The notes below the pieces were generated by a model. The model did not search any database. It was not told the origin of the DNA and saw nothing but the letters and a program-made list of their open reading frames with translations. A stretch of DNA of 49,008 nucleotides from Bacteroidota bacterium (GTDB lineage: Bacteria; Bacteroidota; Bacteroidia; B-17B0; Aurantibacillaceae), in the NCBI GenBank assembly GCA_021323535.1, contig JAJONO010000047.1, positions 1 to 49,008 on the forward strand. The letters are read 5' to 3'. Below, piece by piece: positions 7,848-16,918 of the stretch. How positions within the stretch are numbered: the stretch's first letter is position 1; every line of letters begins with the position of its first letter. Position numbers and translations under genes: made by a program.

Positions 7848-9791
7848 CCCAAGATACTCTTTCCTGAACCTCTCTAATGAATAATGTGATTTCGCGTAAT
7901 TGTAGCAGTTAAGACTCATTTGTTCAATAGGTCTTCTGTTCTCCGTTAGATTGAGGAGAATTTTTACCGCATTATTTACAACAGCATCTTCAGAATCATT
8001 TGATAATAAAATTCCCCGGTCGGAATTTAAATGCAGCGGAATATCTCCCACAGGGGTACAAACCGGAACCACTCCATGTGCCATTGCCTCCATCACCACC
8101 ATTGGAAAACCTTCACGTTCGGAGGTAAGGAGAAGAATATCATTTTCTTTCCAGATCTGTTCCATAATTTTAATATCGTAAACAATACCATAAAACTTAG
8201 TTCCTTTCATGTTCCTCTCTTCAAAATCGCCAACAAAAGAAAACCCAATTTTTTTTGTCTGCTTCACACATTCCGAAATGATCCTGTAAACCAGGTGTGG
8301 CCTTTTCTCTGGTGAATTTCTTCCTACAAAAACAATTCTGAGTTTTTCACTCAAAGGTTTTACCGGTTTTTCCGCAGGAACAGAAGTACAATTAACGATC
8401 CATTTCAGATGTTGTTTTTTCTCCTCTGGAAAACCAAAAAAGTCGTAAAGTTTTTCCGCCTGTAGTTTTGCACGATTACTTACAAAAACCCTGTATTTCA
8501 TATTAAGCAGAACGTAAATGTTCTCGATCGTCCATGCTTCCGTGTTATCAAATGTGTAATCGTGGATCAATTCAGAAACCTCATGCGTTAAAGAGAATTT
8601 TTTTGCCAGATCATAAAAATATTCCGCATTACATCCAAGGATCTTCCCGGTTCTATTACCGGCAATATGATCTTCTATTAATTTACGCGATCGCTTTTGA
8701 GTGAGAAAATAATTTATCGCTAATCCAACATTGACAACTGTACTTTCACTGTTCTTAAAATTCTTAATATAAAGTGTTTCTTTATGAATACCCGCGAAAA
8801 TCACAAAAGGTTTTTTTTCTTTCAGAACATTTGTAATATCCGCATGTACTCTTTCCGCTCCACCCACATGAGAATATGGCCAGATGAGATATAATTTCGT
8901 TTGAGCCCCCGAAAGTTTTTGCTTTAAGTCGTTATACTGACGTAAGGCTTTAAAGGGATTGATAGTGAAGAGTCTTTTGAGAAACCGAAACAGCGAAGCG
9001 AGATGATATACTTTTAAAATTCTTAATCGCGTTCGAATGTTCGCGTAAACCGATCGCCACAATGTTCCGCCTAATTTACCTTCACTGAAACTTCTTGAAA
9101 TGAATTTTTTCCTAAGGATAAGAACTTTCTCTTCTGTCCTTATTTGTCTGTTTTCTTTTTGTGAAATCGAACCGGTGTGATAACGGTAGTGGAGGAGCAC
9201 CTCCTTTGTTTTAGAAAATTTACATTTCGCGTTCGCCAGTCTTAACCATAAATCCCAATCTTCGCTTCCTTTTTGTCGCGGATCGTATTTGTGCTTTTTA
9301 AGAATTTCCGATCGGATCATTACACTAGGATGAGCGATACAATTTTCCTTTGGCAACCATTTTGCGATCTGAGGCCCACTGACTTCATTCATGTTCCATT
9401 CAGCCACCACTTCGTTTTTAGCGTTTACAAAACTTATTCCTGTACATACGAGATCCGCTTTTTCCTTCTCAAAATACTTTAACTGAGTTTCGAATCTCAT
9501 TGGAAGAGAAATATCATCGTGGTCCATTCTGGCGATGTATTTTCCTTTTGCAAGTTCTACTCCTTTATTTAATGTTGCTATTAATCCAAGGTTACTTTCA
9601 TTTTTAATGTAACGGATGCGTTCGTCATTAAATGACAGAATAATTTCTTCGCTATTATCATCGGAACCATCATTGATGATAAGAAATTCGAAATTGCGAT
9701 ACGACTGGTTCAAAATACTTTCTATAGCGCTCTTCAAAAAGCGTGAACCATTATATACCGGAAGCAAAACTGATATTTCGGGAATGATCAT
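7839..9791 (-). CDS. Bifunctional GT2-GT4 glycosyltransferase fusion
   Basis: This 650-residue protein joins two transferase domains. Residues 1 to about 260 form a GT2 domain, with ISVLLPVYNGSRFL at the start and the donor-binding MDHDD at 89-93. Residues from about 300 to 650 form a GT4 domain, with YSHVGGAERVHADI, RIVFVGRNSPEKRPHLV and EGFPMVVMEAMAHGVVP, the last being the EX7E motif. Fusions of this kind can add two successive sugars or couple two linkages. It overlaps the GT14 gene by 4 nt upstream and the convergent plus-strand GT4 gene by 9 nt downstream, and so closes the long minus-strand operon that starts at 21887. Confidence 0.88.
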   Translation of the reverse strand: MIIPEISVLLPVYNGSRFLKSAIESILNQSYRNFEFLIINDGSDDNSEEIILSFNDERIRYIKNESNLGLIATLNKGVELAKGKYIARMDHDDISLPMRFETQLKYFEKEKADLVCTGISFVNAKNEVVAEWNMNEVSGPQIAKWLPKENCIAHPSVMIRSEILKKHKYDPRQKGSEDWDLWLRLANAKCKFSKTKEVLLHYRYHTGSISQKENRQIRTEEKVLILRKKFISRSFSEGKLGGTLWRSVYANIRTRLRILKVYHLASLFRFLKRLFTINPFKALRQYNDLKQKLSGAQTKLYLIWPYSHVGGAERVHADITNVLKEKKPFVIFAGIHKETLYIKNFKNSESTVVNVGLAINYFLTQKRSRKLIEDHIAGNRTGKILGCNAEYFYDLAKKFSLTHEVSELIHDYTFDNTEAWTIENIYVLLNMKYRVFVSNRAKLQAEKLYDFFGFPEEKKQHLKWIVNCTSVPAEKPVKPLSEKLRIVFVGRNSPEKRPHLVYRIISECVKQTKKIGFSFVGDFEERNMKGTKFYGIVYDIKIMEQIWKENDILLLTSEREGFPMVVMEAMAHGVVPVCTPVGDIPLHLNSDRGILLSNDSEDAVVNNAVKILLNLTENRRPIEQMSLNCYNYAKSHYSLERFRKEYLGLF

Positions 9792-10660
9792 TTAGGCGAA
9801 ATGTACGAATAGATTTTGTCAATAATGGCATTATCGATATTCTCATCGAATTTCCTTGCAAAAAAACCGGAACTGTTCGTGAGTCTGTTATAATCCTCCA
9901 TTCTAAATGTACGAGGATACTCGGGCCCGGTTTTCCAATCCACTTCTCTAAGACTATTATTTTCAACTGATGAAGCAAGAGGCGAACTCATTAAAATTGT
10001 TTGCAAAATAATTTCATCGGCGCAACGTGTATTTCTGAAGCGCAGATAAAAAGAATTATTCTTTGTAATAAAATCATCGGCATATTCGGCAGCTCTTCTG
10101 CTTATGGTAAACCAATTTGCTCCTCCATATAATTGAACATTCACCGAACGGTAGAAACGAAACGCGTTTTGCAGAGCATGAAGAAAAACGTTCCATTTAG
10201 CATAGAACCATTTCTGATTTTCATTAAAATCTGTGACCCAATATAAACGATAACGATCGAGTCCACCCTTATCTTCAAATCCAGCGTTTGGTAATTTAGA
10301 GAATGTAAAATATTCTTTGTTTGTTTTAGAAAGAAATTCTTTAAGCTCAGACATTGGTTTAACAGGAAGATCCTGTCCACTTATAAGACTTAGGTAATCA
10401 ACATCTGAATGAAGCAATGCCTTTTTAAGAAGAAAAAAAGTTGCCTCAATCTGATTGAAGCTTCCCCAATAAACGGGATATTCAGCATAAATTTCAAGAT
10501 CCTTTTTGCTTTTATTGCTGGTAATGAAATCCGAAAATCCCATCGATGATTTTTTATCAATGTGAATAAAAACGCGGCATCCTTCGCTTAAAAGATAATC
10601 CGTTAGTTTTTGTAACTGTTTCGGATTTTTATGGGCCAGTATGAGGAAAGCCAGTTTCAT
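9788..10660 (-). CDS. GT14 family (core-2/I-branching type) glycosyltransferase
   Basis: The start at 10660 was chosen because its ATG shares one base with the fucosyltransferase stop and because MKLAFLILAHKNPKQLQKL is a normal N terminus for the family; an earlier start would lie inside the upstream gene. The protein then has 290 residues. The segments FIHIDKKS, YWGSFNQIEATFFLL and DYLSLISGQDLPVK are hallmarks of the core-2/I-branching beta-1,6-GlcNAc transferase family. Bacterial members are cytoplasmic and may use UDP-GlcNAc or UDP-xylose. It ends with a 4-nt overlap into the GT2-GT4 fusion gene. The substrate is uncertain. Confidence 0.85.
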   Translation of the reverse strand: MKLAFLILAHKNPKQLQKLTDYLLSEGCRVFIHIDKKSSMGFSDFITSNKSKKDLEIYAEYPVYWGSFNQIEATFFLLKKALLHSDVDYLSLISGQDLPVKPMSELKEFLSKTNKEYFTFSKLPNAGFEDKGGLDRYRLYWVTDFNENQKWFYAKWNVFLHALQNAFRFYRSVNVQLYGGANWFTISRRAAEYADDFITKNNSFYLRFRNTRCADEIILQTILMSSPLASSVENNSLREVDWKTGPEYPRTFRMEDYNRLTNSSGFFARKFDENIDNAIIDKIYSYISPK

Positions 10661-11514
10661 TAAAGCAGTATGTATTCTTTTGGGAGTATATCTTTTGAAT
10701 CGTTGGCAGAGGCAAACCAATTTTTTGGGGCAATAACCATTTTAGTTTCATTAGTATTCAACCAGCCCGACCACCAACTATAGCTGCTATTGGCAATGAT
10801 ATTGTGTTTACACATGCTCATGAGAAAAAGCTCTGCAGACGATTGTCCGCTTTTGCTTTGAACCACTTTTACGCCGGGTATGTGTTTAAAGTTTTCTTTG
10901 CACCAATCGGGGTCATCACTAAAAATAAAAAATACAGGGGACTTTGTTTGTTCTTTTATTAATGAAATGGCTTTGCTGTAATAGTCCATTCCACATACGC
11001 CATGAAATTCATTAGCGCTTTTCAGGTTCACATAATCCCCCCGCCTGACATGTACTCCAACAGAGTTACTGTCATTTATTCCCGAGATAATTTCCTTGTC
11101 ACCATTTCGTAAATCGTAAGCAGGAGAAAATTCTTTCAGTAAAATATGTCTTATGTTCTTAAAATAGTTTTCCGACTGCCAGTAACCATCGAGATATGTA
11201 TCCGGTCCTGATTTTTCAAATTGCGGATCATAATTTCCTGAAGGAGAAAAATATTTTCCTTTATAACCTAAGTTGAAAATCCTCGACAATCGCCTTCTGT
11301 TTTTAAATTGTGCCGTTATTTCTTCCGTTGCAAACTGTGCCTGAATAGTTAACTGATCTAATTCATAGTCGCGTTTTGTATAATCCGAAGCTGGTAAATC
11401 CAGGAATGAGCGATCGAGATATAAAGGAACGTTATGTTTAACGGACAATGATCTACCCGCCGCATACTGGAACATCTGGTTCCCTAAACCTCCCATTAAT
11501 TTAACAACGATCAT
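10660..11514 (-). CDS. Alpha-1,2-fucosyltransferase (GT11)
   Basis: The 284-residue protein shows the GT11 pattern: MGGLGNQMFQYAAG at residues 7-20, the GDP-fucose-binding HVRRGDY at 155-161, and NSSYSWWSGWLN near the C terminus. GT11 enzymes move fucose from GDP-fucose to the O-2 of galactose or a related sugar. No GDP-fucose synthesis genes (gmd, fcl) are in the window, so the donor must be made elsewhere. The ATG lies 1 nt after a stop codon at 11516-11518 that appears to be the original end of the broken GT2 gene upstream, which matches the tight spacing of this operon. Confidence 0.92.
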   Translation of the reverse strand: MIVVKLMGGLGNQMFQYAAGRSLSVKHNVPLYLDRSFLDLPASDYTKRDYELDQLTIQAQFATEEITAQFKNRRRLSRIFNLGYKGKYFSPSGNYDPQFEKSGPDTYLDGYWQSENYFKNIRHILLKEFSPAYDLRNGDKEIISGINDSNSVGVHVRRGDYVNLKSANEFHGVCGMDYYSKAISLIKEQTKSPVFFIFSDDPDWCKENFKHIPGVKVVQSKSGQSSAELFLMSMCKHNIIANSSYSWWSGWLNTNETKMVIAPKNWFASANDSKDILPKEYILL

Positions 11515-11515
11515 C

Positions 11516-12379
11516 TTAAATCTTACTTAGCAAAATTAAAAATTTAAAGTACCATTCAGGTAAGGGCGCTTCGCATCCGAGTTGTACAATTTCATTATAA
11601 GCTTTTATTTTATGAGAACGGAAAATTCTGATAAAAACTTATTGTAGAGATACGAATGTTCGCAAACCTGGGTTTTCTTATCCATCGAAGAAGCAGTTAC
11701 CTGGGCCTCATGATTACTGATATTCACAATCAGCGCCTTTGGAATATAAGCAAAGTGAGGATTCATCTTAATCATTGAATAATAAAAATCAAAGTCGACA
11801 AGAAATTTCATTCGTTCATCAAATCTTAATTCTGTTTTACGAAACATAACTGCTGTTGGAGAACTCAAATCTTAATTCTGTTTTACGAAACATAACTGCT
11901 GTTGGAGAACCAATCCTATTCTCCGTAAAGAGAATACCCGGATCAGATTCCAGTTCCTTTAAAAAATCAGGAGAAGGAACATTATAAGAAATAGTGTCTT
12001 CTCTCACATTAAGTATTTCCGAATCACAAAAGGCGAAGTCACACTTCTTGTCTCTGAATACTTTTTCGAATTCCTCCAATGAAGTTGGAGATGACAACCA
12101 ATCGTCGTGATGAATTATCTTTATCAAATCTCCTTTTGCCAGATCGAGCGCCTTGTTCCAGTTTTTTGGGGAACCAAGTGAAACAGGATTTTTATGGAAA
12201 TGAATATTTAATTTTTGCTCATATTCTCTCACGAGTTTTTCAACATCGTTTGTAGTTGAATCGTCACTTATAATAACCTCAAAATTTTTGTACGTTTGAA
12301 CGCATAAAGATTCCATTGCTCTTCTTAGAAAGTCAACCTGGTTATAGGTGGGAATACATATACTTATCAAACTATTCAA
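11516..12379 (-). pseudogene. GT2 glycosyltransferase broken by two frameshifts
   Basis: The 5' part (12379 to about 11865) encodes a GT2 domain: SLISICIPTYNQVDFLRRAM, then IIHHDDWLSS. The frame is lost at an exact 46-bp tandem duplication (11819-11910) and ends after ELRFEFSNSSYVS. Removing one copy rejoins ELRF to DERMKFLVDFDFYYSM and keeps the frame to a TAA at 11605. That stop is itself suspicious. In another frame, 11516-11620 reads RSHKIKAYNEIVQLGC and then EAPLPEWYFKFLILLSKI-stop, a credible GT2 C terminus that ends 1 nt before the fucosyltransferase start. A one-base loss in the A5 (11633-11637) or A4 (11622-11625) run would explain the second shift. The repaired protein would have about 272 residues. 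Confidence 0.8.
11819..11910. repeat. 46-bp exact tandem duplication inside a GT2 gene
   Basis: Positions 11819-11864 and 11865-11910 are identical; each copy starts TCAAATCTTAATTCTG and ends GTTGGAGAAC. The unit is not a multiple of three, so it shifts the GT2 reading frame. No divergence between the copies suggests a recent event or an assembly artefact. Confidence 0.9.
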
Positions 12380-12380
12380 A

Positions 12381-13307
12381 TTATTTATTCAATTTTAATC
12401 CAAGACGTAGCCAGAAGGATGGATTTTCTTTTTTTGTAATGTATTTTAAAAGGCCGACGCGTTTTAGTTCATTAAACCTTTCATTAAACAGAGAAGAAGG
12501 ACTTTGTGACAAAGTTGTTTTAATTGCTGATATATGTCCGTTCACTCTTTCCCTCCACTCTTTCTCAAGTCCGAATGATTTTATTTTTTCGCCATTTGCC
12601 TCAAGAACCTTTAATCCAAAAATCTGCATTTTAAAAACATCTTTGCTCAGACTTGTTTTATGAATTCTCACTAAGGCTTTTGATTCAGAAGCATCGTGAT
12701 ATTGCAATTTCTTGTTGGCCAGTAAAAATCGCATCCAGAGTTCCCAATCCTCATTGGCCAATAACTCCTCATTAAACAATCCACATTCTTTCAGGAGTGA
12801 ACTTCTGAAAACAGGAGAACAGATCACCATAATGTTTCCACCGAGAATTGTTTTTACCAGTTCTTTTCCCTGGCCGGAAATATATTTCATCCATGGTTTT
12901 CCATTTGGTTCACAATGGTATTCGTAAAATAATTCGTTCTTGTTTCCGGATTTAAAATAACGCATATCAGAATAAACAATATCTACGTCCGGATTTTGCT
13001 CAAGGAATTCTACGGAAGTTTCCAGCTTTCTTTTTTCAATAAGATCGTCTGCATCAAGAAAAAGGATGTACTCACCTTTCGCCATTCTTAACGCTGTATT
13101 ACGCGCATGAGAAACGCCATGATTTTCCTGCTTCACACAAATAATTCTTTTATCGTTGTATTTCTTCAGGACAGTTTGTGTTTCGTCCGTAGATCCGTTA
13201 TCTACAATGATAATTTCAAAGTCAGTGTATGTCTGAGCCAGAAGCGAATCAATTGTCTCGGCAATGAAGTGACCATAGTTATATGCTGGAATAATTACCG
13301 AAACCAT
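12381..13307 (-). CDS. Glycosyltransferase family 2
   Basis: The 308-residue protein opens with MVSVIIPAYNYGHFIAETID and has the donor-site segment YILFLDADDLIEKRKL at about residues 80-95, with DADD as the metal and nucleotide ligand. ARNTALRMAKG precedes it as usual. NEDWELWMRFLL in the middle of the protein is a frequent GT2 element for the catalytic base region (ED motif). It overlaps the GT2 gene upstream by 13 nt and is followed, after 1 nt, by the broken GT2 gene. Its role is a single sugar transfer in the cytoplasm; specificity is not determinable. Confidence 0.9.
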   Translation of the reverse strand: MVSVIIPAYNYGHFIAETIDSLLAQTYTDFEIIIVDNGSTDETQTVLKKYNDKRIICVKQENHGVSHARNTALRMAKGEYILFLDADDLIEKRKLETSVEFLEQNPDVDIVYSDMRYFKSGNKNELFYEYHCEPNGKPWMKYISGQGKELVKTILGGNIMVICSPVFRSSLLKECGLFNEELLANEDWELWMRFLLANKKLQYHDASESKALVRIHKTSLSKDVFKMQIFGLKVLEANGEKIKSFGLEKEWRERVNGHISAIKTTLSQSPSSLFNERFNELKRVGLLKYITKKENPSFWLRLGLKLNK

Positions 13308-14029
13308 TTTGTAAAAAAGTTTGTTTTTTTCTCAGGTGTTTTTGCCTTTTTAATTTCTTCCTCGGAAATATACTTTCTTTGGATTTTGTCTTTCTCCTCT
13401 TTTATAATTGGCGCGTTTTTCAGATCAGAGCTTAGTCCATTCAATTCAAAAACGGCTATAAAGTGATTAATATGTTTGGTTGTGACTTTATTGGCAATAA
13501 CAGTCTTGAAGAAAAAATCGTAATCGCCACATATCTTATAAATTGTTTCGTAGAGTCCGAAACGCTCAAATAAATCTTTCCTGATAAATGAAACAGGGTG
13601 CCACAATGTATCACGCACCATGTGTTCAAGCGTTAATTCGTCGGGCATAAAACCTTCGGTGATAGTTCCTTTATCGGAGATTTTAAGATTGCCATAAACG
13701 ATTTCGGTTCCGGTTAAAAAGGGAACAACTTTTTCAATCGTATTCCTTTCCGCCAAAGTATCGCCCGAGTTCAGAAACAAAAGATAATCGCCGGTGGCTT
13801 TTTGAATACCCTTGTTCATCGCGTCATAGATACCATTGTCTTTCTCAGAAACAGAATAGGTGATTTTAGAAACATTTTCTTCAATTGTATTTTTACTACC
13901 GTCCGTTGAGCCCCCATCAATAACAATATATTCAATGTTTGAATACGTTTGATTCAGAACCGACTCAATGGTTCTGTTTAGTCCATCTTTATTGTTGAAA
14001 TTTATGCTTATGACAGAAACTTTCATCAT
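13295..14029 (-). CDS. Glycosyltransferase family 2 (WcaA/PssE-like)
   Basis: The 244-residue protein begins MMKVSVISINFNNKDGLNRT, with two possible adjacent ATGs. It has DNGIYDAMNKGIQKATGDYLLFLNSGD, written here as neighbouring segments: the NSGD replaces a classic DXD. This variant is common in GT2 enzymes of colanic-acid and capsule loci (residues about 80-107). IYKICGDYDFFFKT supplies the downstream acidic site. The C terminus is lysine-rich. It starts 2 nt after the GT4 stop codon upstream and overlaps the next GT2 by 13 nt. Function: sugar addition during repeat-unit assembly. Confidence 0.88.
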   Translation of the reverse strand: MMKVSVISINFNNKDGLNRTIESVLNQTYSNIEYIVIDGGSTDGSKNTIEENVSKITYSVSEKDNGIYDAMNKGIQKATGDYLLFLNSGDTLAERNTIEKVVPFLTGTEIVYGNLKISDKGTITEGFMPDELTLEHMVRDTLWHPVSFIRKDLFERFGLYETIYKICGDYDFFFKTVIANKVTTKHINHFIAVFELNGLSSDLKNAPIIKEEKDKIQRKYISEEEIKKAKTPEKKTNFFTKWFR

Positions 14030-14031
14030 TC

Positions 14032-15300
14032 TTAATGGAGGAGTCCTTTATAAAGTTCAATATGTTTGTTTACTATTAAATCTTTTGAATACTTTTTCTT
14101 AGCGTCTTCTTTTATTTTCTCAGCTGAAAAATTGTTTTTATTCTCAAGTATTTTTTGAATCGATGTTTTTAATTCATTTCTGTTTCCTTTCTGAAACAAA
14201 ACGCCGTTAGAGGAATTGATCTGTTCCGGAACCCCCCCAACATTGCTGGCTGCAACCGGAAGTCCCGAAAACAAGGCCTCTATAATCGTGTTAGGGAAAT
14301 TTTCGGCATGAGATGGTAGTACAAAGACATTGGCCGCGGAATATATTTTTGCCATCTGTTGCTCCGAATTTACAAATCCGAACTGACTGATGTTTTTATT
14401 GATACCTTCTTCCTTTATTTTATTTCCTACGGTACAAATGAACAGATTTTCATTTTCCATAGAATTGATTGCGTCTATTAACTCTGTAATTCCTTTTCTT
14501 TTATTAGTGACATCATTTGCCACAAACAAAACAACATCGGCATTTTCAGGAACATTCAGTTCTTTTCTTGCAGAAAGCCTTTCAGCTTTACCAAACACTT
14601 CTGAAGGAATAATATTCGGAATTACTTTCCGGTTAAATCTTTCCATGACTTTACTTTTTGCCGCAAGCTCCCCAAGCCAGAAAGAAGGTGTAACGATACT
14701 GAATTTTTCTTCGTCAATCTCCTTCAAAGCATTCTCTTTTATCTTCAGATTCTTTGCTGCAAGACTTTCATCTTTAGTTCCTTTAATTTGTATACACACA
14801 GAACAATCGTTCATAAAGCCAGTACTTTCATCGGCATGGTGACAGCCTCCTGTGAACGGGTTCATATCGTGTAAAGTCCATACGATTGGCTTTTTTACTT
14901 TTTTGAAGAATTTTTTATAGTCCAGCATTCCATCAGACACCCAATGAAGGTGAATAATGTCAGCACTTTTAATCAATTCATTTTCTTCAAGGGAAATATC
15001 CGAATCAGGAAAACTGAAATGATCGTATGTTTTTGGTTTTGATTTATAAAACTCTTCCCGCTCATTTTTGAACAATGAGGGCATTCTATATCGTACTGAA
15101 TTTTTTACCCGACTCTTTAACTTTTCGAGGCTTCCTTTTTCCTGATCGAGAATTACCGAATGATTTTTTGTTTCGCCTCCAAGACGAAACAGTGTCAGAA
15201 AATGAGAATCCACTCCGTTTTCCAACAAAGCAAGATGCAGGCGCTTTGCCGCTATACCTGCTCCTCCCATATCGCTGGTACTTACCTGCACTACTTTCAT
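14032..15300 (-). CDS. Glycosyltransferase family 4
   Basis: At 422 residues this is a full-length GT-B enzyme of the WcaC/GT4 group. The N terminus, MKVVQVSTSDMGGAGIAAKRLH, has the glycine-rich nucleotide-fold loop. IIHLHWVSDGMLDYKKF and IVWTLHDMNPFTGGCHH are strongly characteristic of GT4 proteins related to colanic-acid WcaC. The C-terminal domain has HAENFPNTIIEALFSGLPVAASNVGGVPE, in which E-X7-E is present. A CHHADE...CSVC cluster (residues about 160-180) could bind a metal. It overlaps the deacetylase gene by 4 nt. Confidence 0.9.
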   Translation of the reverse strand: MKVVQVSTSDMGGAGIAAKRLHLALLENGVDSHFLTLFRLGGETKNHSVILDQEKGSLEKLKSRVKNSVRYRMPSLFKNEREEFYKSKPKTYDHFSFPDSDISLEENELIKSADIIHLHWVSDGMLDYKKFFKKVKKPIVWTLHDMNPFTGGCHHADESTGFMNDCSVCIQIKGTKDESLAAKNLKIKENALKEIDEEKFSIVTPSFWLGELAAKSKVMERFNRKVIPNIIPSEVFGKAERLSARKELNVPENADVVLFVANDVTNKRKGITELIDAINSMENENLFICTVGNKIKEEGINKNISQFGFVNSEQQMAKIYSAANVFVLPSHAENFPNTIIEALFSGLPVAASNVGGVPEQINSSNGVLFQKGNRNELKTSIQKILENKNNFSAEKIKEDAKKKYSKDLIVNKHIELYKGLLH

Positions 15301-16262
15301 GAGGCCAGCTGTTTTAGTTTATCTCTCAATACATCGACAGAATCATTTCTTACAACAACACGCGGAAACGAATAAATATCATCAGATGGTTTCACATAAT
15401 AATAATAATTCGCAGCAGCGCTTTGCAATTTAAGTTCTTTACAGACATTTATTGTAGTGTCGCTATAGTGCTTTTTCTCTCCGTAGGGAAAAGAAAAATG
15501 CGTGATCTTTTTATTTAGTATCTCTGAAAGAATCTTCAGAGATTCGGTTATTTCAAATCGCTGATCTTTTTCAGAAAGACAACCTAGGGCCAGATGATTG
15601 ATGGTATGTCCACCTATCACAGCGTTCTTTGAAGCTGACAGTTTTTTTAATTGTTCCAGTGAAAGCGATTTGTAATCCGGCAATAAATTTTTGGGAAGCT
15701 TTGTGAAATTTCGCAAGTCACTCAACAAATCATTTCTTCTTTCCAATGAAGTAGCCATTTTACAGGCCTCCAGATAAAACCCATAAAAAGATTTTTTGTC
15801 GGACTGATTGTATTTTTTTGCAAGATCATTTAACCCTGCTGAATTTTCTTCTGAATTAAAAACGAGATCCACTTCATCCCACCAGAACAGAGAATCGGTA
15901 TTTATTGTTTTGGTGGCGATATAAAAAACAGATTGCAGATCCAATGCTTCAAGAACCGGTAATGCGTTTTCATAGTTATCGGCATAACCATCATCGAAAG
16001 TGATCAGTAAAGAATTTTTTGGAAATTTTTTCCTATTCGTAATAATATCACAGAATTCGTCGATACTTAAAAAAGCATGATCTTTTTTCAGAGAAGAAAG
16101 TTGTTGCTGGAAGCGATGAGTACCAACGCACAACTGCTGGGGATCGCTTTTCAGGTCCTTTACACGATGGTACAGCAGCACATTGCAATAACCGTTTCTT
16201 TCACGATCCATGTACCTTTTGAGGGCCTCTTTCTTATGATATAAAAAAACTTTCAGGTTCAT
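15297..16262 (-). CDS. NodB-domain polysaccharide deacetylase (CE4)
   Basis: The 321-residue protein has the classic carbohydrate esterase 4 motifs: TFDDGY at 88-93 (catalytic base and metal ligand), GGHTINH at 217-223 with the HxxxH metal ligands, and FSFPYGEKKHYSD. NVLLYHRV at 27-34 is typical of the capsule-locus subgroup. Such enzymes remove N-acetyl groups from GlcNAc-like residues. No signal peptide is visible, so a cytoplasmic substrate is likely. Translationally coupled on both sides (4-nt overlaps with the methyltransferase upstream and the GT4 downstream). Confidence 0.9.
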   Translation of the reverse strand: MNLKVFLYHKKEALKRYMDRERNGYCNVLLYHRVKDLKSDPQQLCVGTHRFQQQLSSLKKDHAFLSIDEFCDIITNRKKFPKNSLLITFDDGYADNYENALPVLEALDLQSVFYIATKTINTDSLFWWDEVDLVFNSEENSAGLNDLAKKYNQSDKKSFYGFYLEACKMATSLERRNDLLSDLRNFTKLPKNLLPDYKSLSLEQLKKLSASKNAVIGGHTINHLALGCLSEKDQRFEITESLKILSEILNKKITHFSFPYGEKKHYSDTTINVCKELKLQSAAANYYYYVKPSDDIYSFPRVVVRNDSVDVLRDKLKQLAS

Positions 16263-16915
16263 TTCACCGCTTTTATTCCGATTATGAGTGGAAATAATTC
16301 GTCATTGATATCCAGCTCTGTTTCTCCGACAAGATCTTCCTGCGCGTATCCTTTCATGAATAACGATGCTGCAGCTGAATTACCCATTGGGAGAATTTCG
16401 ATTTTATCCGTACCAAATATTTCGCCGAATAATTTAGTACAGGACTGAGGTGTAAATCTCCAGTAATCGCCCCAGCGATCAGCATCGTATTTCGAAATGG
16501 GCGACATGCAAGCTACTGTTGCAAGAAGTGCCCCTCCAGGTTTCAGCAAATAATGTGCGCCTTTAACCGCATCGTAATAATTGTATATGAAATTGAAGGT
16601 TTGCGTGCAGATAAAACAATCCACGCTGTTTTCCGGTAATGTTGAAGTATTACACAAATCTCCTACGATGTCGGCGGAGTTATTGGAATTATCGGCGTGT
16701 AGAATTCTTGATGTGTGTCCGTTCGCTCCGAATTTTTTCGTGTAGGTGCTCTCCGCGATTTCTAAAACATCTCCTTTTATCAATGAAGAATTTTTCTTCA
16801 GGAATTTTTCAATATAATATCTGTCGATGGGTTGTCCACGATCAAATCCAAATTTATCAGAAACCGGTTTTGGATTCAGAATATCTTTCAGTTTTATTTT
16901 CGAGAACAATCCCAT
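16259..16915 (-). CDS. Class I SAM-dependent methyltransferase
   Basis: In this 218-residue protein GDVLEIAESTYTKKFG (about 48-63) is the SAM-binding strand and loop, although the usual glycines of motif I are absent. SADIVGDLCN and ENSVDCFICTQTFNFIYNY resemble the adenine-binding acidic loop and motif IV, and HYLLKPGGALLATVAC is a good motif VI (LKPGG). It is a member of the methyltransferase 11/23 group found in many polysaccharide loci and may methylate or cap the chain. The ATG is 3 nt from the CgeB-like gene upstream, and its stop overlaps the deacetylase by 4 nt. Confidence 0.75.
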   Translation of the reverse strand: MGLFSKIKLKDILNPKPVSDKFGFDRGQPIDRYYIEKFLKKNSSLIKGDVLEIAESTYTKKFGANGHTSRILHADNSNNSADIVGDLCNTSTLPENSVDCFICTQTFNFIYNYYDAVKGAHYLLKPGGALLATVACMSPISKYDADRWGDYWRFTPQSCTKLFGEIFGTDKIEILPMGNSAAASLFMKGYAQEDLVGETELDINDELFPLIIGIKAVK

Positions 16916-16918
16916 TTA

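Noticed and set aside
10661-10720. Longer N terminus for the GT14 protein (start 10720)
   Set aside because: The extra 20 residues lie inside the fucosyltransferase gene and do not look like part of the family; the TAATG junction at 10660 is a better start.
11819-11910. 46-bp repeats as a CRISPR-like array
   Set aside because: Only two directly adjacent copies without spacers, and inside a coding region.
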